This document shows, piece after piece, positions 56,949 through 64,000 of a stretch of 64,000 nucleotides of DNA. Made by a program: the position numbers and the translations under genes. The notes beneath the pieces were generated by a model. It was not told the origin of the DNA, did no database searches, and saw only the letters and a program-made list of their open reading frames with translations. Source of the DNA: Macrostomum hystrix (Eukaryota > Platyhelminthes > Macrostomidae); NCBI GenBank assembly GCA_950097015.1, contig CATNEN010000003.1, forward strand, positions 10,025,501-10,089,500. The letters are read 5' to 3'. Every line of letters starts with the position of its first letter. The stretch's first letter is position 1.

Positions 56949-59417
56949 TCAAAGTATGGCGCACTCTCGCTTTGATCTCTTTTTAATCTGAGCCGGTCGT
57001 GGACTGAGAACTAGCCGAATGGCTTCGTCAAATACCGTCTTCACCTCTGACTGCAGCTTGGATGAGCACTCCAGGTATTTCACGGCCTGGATCTCCTTAG
57101 CCAGTGCTTGGCCCTGTAAATTGTTAGGTAAAATATAATATGGTGCATTAGCATAAAAAGTTCATTAAAACTCTAATTCATATTTTAACTACTTACTCCA
57201 AATCTCCAGACTTGATATCAACACCAATCGACACACACCTCACACCACACCCACCTCACTCCTTGCCCACCTCACCCCACACCCACCTCACTCCATACCC
57301 ACCTCACTCCACACCCACCTAAGTCCACACCCACCAATTCCACACCCGCCTCACTACAAAGCCACCTCACTCGACACCCACCCCACTCCACACCCACCTC
57401 ACTCCACACCAACCTCACTCTACTCCACACCCACCTTTACTCCACACCACCTCACTCCATACCCACCTCACTCCACACCCACTTAAGTCCACACCCACCA
57501 ATTCCACACCCGCCTCACTATAAAGCCACCTCACTCGACACCCACCCCACTCCAAGACCCACCCCACTCCAGACCCACCTCACTCCACACCAACCTCACT
57601 CTACTCCACACCCACCTCACTCCACACCAACCTCACTCCACAATATCAGTCTTACCTTGGCAGTGCTGACTGGGGCCCTATTTTTCACCTTCAACCGTTC
57701 AATAGTCTCTGGATCGTCTCGCAGATCCTTCTTAGTGCCAACTAGCAGAATCGGGGTGTTGGGCGCGTGGTGTCGAACCTCCGGCACCCACTTGGAGCGC
57801 ACATTGTCGCAGCTGACCGGATTGTCCAGAGCGAAGCACAGAATCATAACGTCTGTCTGCGGATAGCTTAGTATCCTGAGCTGGTCATACTCCTCTTGGC
57901 CTGTGTCAGGAAATGTCGGAAGAAGAATTCGTCAGGTAAAATCGGCCTCAGACTAATCGAGGTTGTATAGTTGATGCTATTTATAGACTACCTTGTGGGA
58001 AATCCCTCTTTTAATCTAAGCGCCATCGAAACACATTTCAAGAGGTTGAGCGGCGGAGCGTTCGACTCAGTAGCAACAAACCCCTGAACACGGATCTAGT
58101 GTGTCTTGTCCTTTAATGTACTTAAATCGAGCTATTTCAACTACAAACCAATCACAATGTAAAGGCCGAGAGAAGAAAGAAAGGATCAAACTAATCTAAA
58201 CGGATTCCTATTGAATATCAAATAACAGCAATTTCTATAATTTATTCCAGCTTAACGTTTTTTTATAGCAAAAGCTGATTATCTCCGTGTCCCCTAGGGG
58301 GATTATTATCGATCCCAAATACTGTGGAGCAAAGAATTAAAGTGTATATAGAGGGGAAGAGGTTGAAGTCCGATTACTCGCACACGAGGAAATCCTAGGA
58401 GAAATCGGCATCGACTTGGCAAGCAGCCAAGTGCCACCCCGCATGAGTTGTTGAACTCAAACCTGTATTAGCTATAGGCTGCATGTCGATGAAATGAGAC
58501 GAGTGGCAATGAGGGGGTCATGTTTTGATGAAAGAGATGCTCTGAGATAGCCTTCTGTTCAAAATCAATCGTGCAGTGTTTTCCGTTTCTCCCTCCCCTG
58601 AGGGACTTCGCTAAAACCATGCAGCTGCTCCGCCTTATCCAAATCCTCTGTAGGTGTACGTAGTCGGCGCCCCCGATTGCCCGCCAATGGGACTTGGTTT
58701 GGCATGCTGCCAGAAATTTTAGGGGGAAAAATAAAATCTACAAGAGAAAATAAGATGACCAAATACGCCTCATATTCGGTGCTGAGTTGCTGCAGGTGAT
58801 GCAGGGGAAAGTTCAAGTCGAGTGTTTGGTTAACAGTGGAGGGAACTAGCATTATGCACACCGTGTTTGCTTTCCGTGTGACTTCCATTTGCTTTCTATA
58901 GGATTTATGAAATTTCCCCCCCACCACGATAAAATCTTTATTCAGGGGCATATATATTATTGTCATCAATTTTTGTTATAGGGATGCTTTTTGATCCATG
59001 CGAATGCTATAAGCTCCATTGCAGCCTTATCTACATGGATATTTTTTTCAGTTCTACATTCTGCACTGAGCCCAAGCTGTCTTCATCATCCTCCATGCTT
59101 TTCCTCTCAATGGCTCTGCAGCCTCTAAAAAAGACTGTGTCTTCTCTCAATTCGAAGCTGCTGCCAGTAGCTAGGAGATGTACTTTTAGATAAAGAATAT
59201 CGATTGAAGGAGTGCACGCGATATAGTACATAAACTCACCGGCTGTGTCCCATAGACACAAGTTAATAGATTTCTGTTGCACCATGACATTGGCACTGTA
59301 GGTGTCAAACACTGTAGGGATGTATTCCTCCGGGAACTGGTTGGTTGCGTAGGAAATTAGAAGGCAGGTTTTACCTACCGCTCCGTCGCCCACAACGACA
59401 CATTTGATCGACTGCAT
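56949..59417 (-). CDS. Rac-like Rho-family GTPase, 3 exons, 195 aa
   Basis: Minus-strand exons 59417-59240, 57900-57656 and 57113-56949 join in phase with GTGAGT and GTAAGA donors and ACACAG and TTACAG acceptors. The product starts [20 protein letters not shown] (P-loop), then [14 protein letters not shown] (switch I) and [14 protein letters not shown] (switch II). [18 protein letters not shown] includes the Rho insert start, followed by [16 protein letters not shown] basic tail, KKRSKRE, ends in the CaaX box CAIL; Leu at the end predicts geranylgeranylation and membrane attachment. The 195 residues fit Rac/RhoG (about 191). Closest by memory to Rac1, but divergent in the second half, so a Rac-like paralog rather than Rac1 itself. 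It should control actin dynamics. Confidence 0.92.
57215..57650. repeat. 17-bp minisatellite in Rac-like intron 2
   Basis: About 25 loose copies of CACCTCACTCCACACCC. A block from AAGTCCACACCCACCAATTC through CTCACTAC/TATAAAGCC recurs at 57320 and 57485, showing a duplication of several units. It fills most of intron 57114-57655. Confidence 0.9.
57901..59239. other. Rac-like intron 1
   Basis: 1.34 kb of intron without a tandem array or confirmed element. The short frames within it have no family motifs. Confidence 0.6.
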
Positions 59418-60249
59418 GATATCGATTTATTAATAAATGGATTTAATTAATTAATTAATTAATGGATTTAAGGTTCGGCCAACTCAGGCCAGAGGGAACA
59501 GATCTGTAGTCCTAGTCCGGCAGACTTTCTCGGCTTCGGCTTCTGTTGGAGTCTTTTTATGAGCGGCCGGGCTGTTTGCATGCCGGGGTAAGGGATTAAT
59601 ACAATCCCAGATCCTCCGCACCCACCCCTGTCCGGCCTCCTAAACGCGCTCTCCACTCTCCAGGGATGATCTATCAACAACCTCCCTCCCCCAACCAGTC
59701 CTCCTCTGCCTCGCCCTAAACCCAAAGCGTGCTAATTTTGGATGTTCTGTGTAGTTCCGACCCAGTAGTACACAAGTGCACTTTCATGCCCCAAGTACAT
59801 TTGGCATGGCTATTCAGTTTGTACTCGCAAAACCACCCCCCCATTTTCCTTTTCCCCGCGCACGACCAACAGCAGTAATGCCTATCTGTCCATATCTCTT
59901 CACAAATCAAACTGCTGTATCCCAAAATGATTTGAAGCCTTATAATTGGCTGGCCATTCTGCGCCCAGTACGCGGTCCAGCTATTCTTAGAAAATGACGT
60001 CGAACTCAACTAGGGAGGGGTTGATTTTAGCACTGCTATAGCGGGACAGTGCTAGGTTTGGCTCGATAAAGGGGGAATGCTCATGAGCGCGTACAAACTC
60101 AAGCGATAGTCTCGCCATGTTTGGAATGCTGCTCAGGATTTTCGCATCGCTTAGTCATGCGCGAAGGCATAGCATGAGGCATAATATAAAAGTAGCTGGG
60201 GTTAGATGAGAATAAGAATAGATGACATAAAGTTGAGATGAGACAAAGG
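59418..60249. other. Upstream region of the Rac-like gene
   Basis: It begins with an ATTA run (59445-59465). GC-richer sequence at 59480-59720 could be a promoter. No gene is supported. Confidence 0.4.
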
Positions 60250-60775
60250 AGAGATGACTTAAGGTTGAGATAAGGTAGTGGATATTAAATTAGGGTGAGA
60301 TGAGACACAATAGAGATGACGAGAGGGTGAGATGAGACACAAGAGAGATAACGAGAGGGTGAGATGAGACACAATAGAGATGCTCGACACAATAGAGATG
60401 AAGAGAGAGTGAGATAAGACACTAGAGATGACGAGAGGGTGAGATAAGACAATAGAGATGACGAGAGGGTGAGATAAGACAATAGAGATGACGAGAGGGT
60501 GAGATGAGACACAATAGAGATGACGAGAGGGTGAGATGAGACACAATAGAGATGACGAGAGGGTGAGATGAGACAATAGAGATGACGAGAGGGTGAGATA
60601 AGACAATAGAGATGACGAGAGGGTGAGATGAGACACAATAGAGATGACGAGAGGGTGAGATGAGACACAATAGAGATGACGAGAGGGTGAGATGAGACAC
60701 AATAGAGATGACGAGAGGGTGATGAGATACAAGAGAGATGACGAGAGGGTGAGATAAAACAGGTGAGATGCAGTG
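60250..60775. repeat. About 31-bp minisatellite
   Basis: Around 16 units of GACACAATAGAGATGACGAG plus AGGGTGAGATGA. Shorter units lack the ACAC step (AAGACAATAGAG). Both length classes are interspersed. Confidence 0.93.
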
Positions 60776-61014
60776 AATCGAAGTGAGTGAAGGTGAGTCA
60801 TTCGAGTCGCATATAGTTCTGTCGATTTAACAAAAAGCATAGGAATGCCAATAAATGAAAGTTGTTTGGCTATATATACAGTCTTTTTATTCGTCACGGA
60901 AATCAAAATTGTCAATCTTCCGATTCAGAAACCAAAAGTTAGCTTGCGAGACGTTTAGCTCCAAGAACTAAAATATCATTTGAAAACAGAATTTAATCAA
61001 AGTGCATTGTTTGT

Positions 61015-61109
61015 TGGGATATACATACGGGATTAAGTGTGGGATCTTTATACGGGTTCAAGTGTGAGACATTTCTTTGGGATTCAATATGGGATCGATT
61101 TATATGGGA
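61015..61109. repeat. Left piece of a 25-bp minisatellite, cut by Helitron copy 2
   Basis: Three to four diverged units (GTGTGGGATCTTTATACGGG, GTGTGAGACATTTC, ATATGGGATCGATTTATA) directly before the Helitron. The uniform part of the array continues on its other side at 63079. Confidence 0.85.
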
Positions 61110-61346
61110 CTAGCTTTTTTTGCCCGTTGTTTTTGGGGCAGAAATTTAAAGCAAAGCAGTAAGCAATTCACGTCTCTGTATTAACTTTATAGTGAAGGTC
61201 ACCATTTATTTATTTACTGCATTAATGAAAAGTGAAGAGTTTGTTTAAGGGCGTTTTAAGTAAAAAATAAGTGAAAAGTTTGTCCAAACAGCCCCCTCTT
61301 GATTTCTTCTTTAGAAACATGTCTCTTAGCCACTCCTCTATACAGT

Positions 61347-61625
61347 CAGTGGCAGATCCAGGAATTTTGTTTTGGGGCGGTCTGTCAGGGGAGCGCCATG
61401 AGAATCACAGAGGGGGTGCCAGCGGCCGAAAAAGGGCGCCAGGAGCCAAGAAAGGGCGCCAGCGGCTGAAAAACGGGAGCCAGCGGCTGAAAAAGGGGCG
61501 CCAGCGGCCGAAAAGGGGCGCCAGTGCTGCGACTGGCGCCCCTGGTGGGGGCATCTTATTCCCGTGATTAAAATTTTGGGAAGGGGGGCGACTGCCCCCC
61601 GCCCCCCCCCCTAAATCTGCCTCTG
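61347..61625. mobile_element. hAT-like MITE nested in Helitron copy 2
   Basis: Same insertion site and TATACAGT duplications (61339-61346, 61626-61633) as in copy 1. It is 279 bp instead of 329, mainly through fewer copies of the internal 20-bp unit. Confidence 0.85.
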
Positions 61626-61777
61626 TATACAGTATGCATGTACACGCGTATGCATAAGGAAAATAGCCATGGCATAACAATAACAATGTCAAAGAAACCA
61701 AATTAAACTGTTTCAGAGTTCAGAGTTAGACAGGTCAAGGTCAATTCGTGACTACTTTTCTATTAATTGCTTGCGAG

Positions 61778-62520
61778 TCACCTCAAGGCCTGGGGATACA
61801 CCACATTCTTCGTTCTTCCCCTTGGTGCGAAAATGAATAGGCCAGCTGGAGTTCCAACACGGGAGCAGGCGACATAAAGCTGCCCATGCGAGAAGCAAGG
61901 AGTCTCCAGGTTGATGCCAGCCACCTTCAGCGACTGTCCCTGAGCCTTGTTAATAGTCATCGCAAAGCACACTCTCACAGGGAACTGCAGTCGCTTGAAC
62001 TGAAATGGCAGGTCCGTGGGGATAATTGGAATCCGGGGAACGAACACAGACTCTCCTCTGCCAGATCCAGTCATTATCGTGGCCTCAATCACGTGTGGGA
62101 AGAGCCGCCTGACTATCAGTCTGGTGCCGTTACACAGCCTTGGCGCATTCAGGTTGCGGAGGAGCATAATTGGTGCCTCAACTTTCAGCTGCAAGTTGTG
62201 CGATGGAGTTCCAGGAGGATCTAGAGAGTTCAGAAACTCAACAGGATGAGTCAATGACTGACTGCTTGACTGCTTGACTGCTTGACACTAAACCCAAGTT
62301 GAGTTGACTCCACAGCGGTGTCATCAGTCAACGTTGTATCAATTGACTTGTAGGTGAAAACTGCACCTGGCAACTCCTGAAGCAGTTGGTAGTAGTTTGG
62401 CGGCATCATTTCTAGGACACAGAATTGCCCTCTCTGACAGCCAGTCAACGTCAGCATATCGAGAGAAATAGGCTGGCTGGAGAGAAATATCGGCCGGAGA
62501 GCCCTGCGCACTGGGACGCC
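61778..62520 (-). pseudogene. Helitron helicase fragment in copy 2, broken
   Basis: Nearly identical to the copy-1 helicase C-terminus ([46 protein letters not shown]). It is disrupted by the 57-bp insert near 62250 and by a deletion after VDWLSERAILC. The GDFRQ segment is absent. Confidence 0.88.
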
Positions 62521-63078
62521 ACCGCACTCAGTCTCAGTGCTGCTTGGGGGCCAGTAGACAGTCTAGGGGTTTGGGCTGTGTACATTCACGGCTTGAAATA
62601 CAATGTACAGTCTGGGGCTTCGGCGCCCGGGGAAGGGAGGGGGTGGCTGTAATAAAATTTGGCCCGCAGAGTGGCGGAGGGGAGTTGGGGTGGCTGTCCT
62701 CGGAAAACAAAAAGTGACTCACTTTGAGATGATGCAGCTTTGCTCTGGATTGAGTAGAGATGTTCAAAATTGACAGCATTGTTGGAAAACATGTAAAGTG
62801 TAAGTGGTTCAAATTTGGAGAAAATCTGACAAAGTGGGGCGACGATATGTCGAATTGAGTGATTTTTTGACGATTTTTGAGCAGTTTTTTGCACTTTTGA
62901 GCAGGAAGGAAATGATTTTTCGGGAATTTGAGTAGCCTATTGCACTCAGCGTAGGTGGTTTTAGGTATGTGCAAAGTTTGGTGCGATTTGGTTGAGCGGT
63001 TTCGGCGTCTATAAAGACAAAAGGTTGCACACAGACAGACAGACAGACAGACAGAGTTTTCACTTTTATATATATAGA

Positions 63079-64000
63079 TAAAGTGTGGGATCTTTATACG
63101 GGTTCAAGTGTGGGATCTTTATACGGGTTCAAGTGTGGGATCTTTATACGGATTCAAGTGTGGGATCTTTATACGGATTCAAGTGTGGGATCTTTATACG
63201 GATTCAAGTGTGGGATCTTTATACGGATTCAAGTGTGGGATCTTTATACGGATTCAAGTGTGGGATCTTTATACGGATTCAAGTGTGAGATCTTTATACG
63301 GATTCAAGTGTGGGATCTTTATACGGATTCAAGTGTGGGATCTTTATACGGATTCAAGTGTGGGATCTTTATACGGATTCAAGTGTGGGATCTTTATACG
63401 GATTCAAGTGTGGGATCTTTATACGGATTCAAGTGTGGGATCTTTATACGGATTCAAGTGTGGGATCTTTATACGGATTCAAGTGTGAGATCTTTATACG
63501 GATTCAAGTGTGGGATCTTTATACGGATTCAAGTGTGGGATCTTTATACGGATTCAAGTGTGGGATCTTTATACGGATTCAAGTGTGGGATCTTTATACG
63601 GATTCAAGTGTGGGATCTTTATACGGATTCAAGTGTGAGATCTTTTTACGGATTCAAGTGTGGGATCTTTATACGGATTCAAGTGTGGGATCTTTATACG
63701 GATTCAAGTGTGAGATCTTTATACGGATTCAAGTGTGGGATCTTTATACGGATTCAAGTGTGGGATCTTTATACGGATTCAAGTGTGGGATCTTTATACG
63801 GATTCAAGTGTGGGATCTTTATACGGATTCAAGTGTGGGATCTTTTATACGGATTCAAGTGTGGGATCTTTATACGGGTTCAAGTGTGGGATCTTTATAC
63901 GGATTCAAGTGTGAGATCTTTATACGGATTCAAGTGTGGGATCTTTATACGGATTCAAGTGTGAGATCTTTATACGGATTCAAGTGTGAGATCTTTATAC
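63079..64000. repeat. 25-bp minisatellite running off the right edge
   Basis: About 37 units of TGTGGGATCTTTATACGGAT plus TCAAG, very uniform. Changes are mostly GGG/GAG in TGTGGGATC, plus rare GGGTTC units and one extra T at about 63846. The 25-bp period rotates through all three frames, so open frames across it are artefacts. Confidence 0.96.

Larger units (their letters stand above)
61110..63078 (-). mobile_element. Helitron copy 2 (internally deleted)
   Basis: Same termini as copy 1: minus-strand TCTATATATATAAAAGTG start, TGCCC/GGGCA hairpin, CTAG end, inserted between A and T. It lacks the hAT element of copy 1, shows its empty site near 62560, and lacks part of the region around the helicase. 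It has its own insert of about 57 bp at 62247-62305 (with TGACTGCTTGACTGCTTGAC steps) compared with copy 1. Confidence 0.9.

Noticed and set aside
58565-58969. 134-residue minus-strand frame within Rac-like intron 1
   Set aside because: No family motifs, flanking GT/AG sites or phase match with the Rac-like exons, which already make a complete GTPase.
63083-63964. 293-residue frame of WDLYTDSSVGSLYGFKCGIF repeats
   Set aside because: A 25-bp unit rotates through three frames; the frame is open by chance and runs off the window.

Overview
The window is nuclear DNA of an invertebrate animal. Split genes with GT/AG introns encode SAE1, UFSP1, PSTK, SSUH2, a NEK1-type kinase and a Rac-type GTPase. 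They are embedded in SINEs, hAT elements, a Helitron pair, an LTR retrotransposon, a LINE fragment and an exceptional load of minisatellites. Nothing fixes the phylum; a spiralian or flatworm-like animal is only a guess. Exon boundaries below were placed by hand from splice sites, reading phase and family similarity.

Layout. 1-6.5 kb holds three minus-strand genes: the first exon of PSTK (selenocysteine pathway, running off the left edge), SAE1 (SUMO E1 subunit, three exons) and single-exon UFSP1 (UFM1 protease). 6.5-13 kb has SINE copies, a tRNA-like sequence, intronless SSUH2 (minus) and two short minisatellites. 13-18.9 kb is a six-exon NEK1-like kinase (minus, 979 codons); four of its five introns are mostly minisatellite. 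19.6-20.0 kb is a small unrecognised ORF. 21.2-25.4 kb is one 27-bp tandem array of about 155 copies. 26.2-30.0 kb is a deleted LTR retrotransposon with apparently identical LTRs. 30.2-31.5 kb has a MITE and a non-autonomous hAT element with an intact 8-bp target duplication.

32.7-55.6 kb is the most unusual part: four copies of a PARP (ADP-ribosyltransferase) gene. PARP-A (plus, four exons, 1317 aa) joins N-terminal zinc ribbons, 26 proline-rich 15-residue repeats, coiled-coil segments, a His/Gly/Trp repeat, another zinc ribbon and an intact H-Y-E catalytic domain. PARP-B (minus, convergent with A) keeps an intact catalytic exon, and its last intron holds a Helitron. PARP-C and PARP-D (plus) are broken. 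PARP-D has a 1.8-kb minisatellite in its catalytic-domain intron.

56.9-59.4 kb is a three-exon Rac-like GTPase (minus). 60.2-64 kb is minisatellite; a second Helitron copy splits a 25-bp array that runs off the right edge. The two Helitron copies act as natural controls for each other: one carries a hAT insertion for which the other shows the empty site.

The housekeeping genes show no operon-like link. The common themes are ubiquitin-like modifier enzymes (SAE1, UFSP1) lying next to each other by position, local amplification and decay of a PARP family, and repeated birth of different minisatellites inside introns and transposons.
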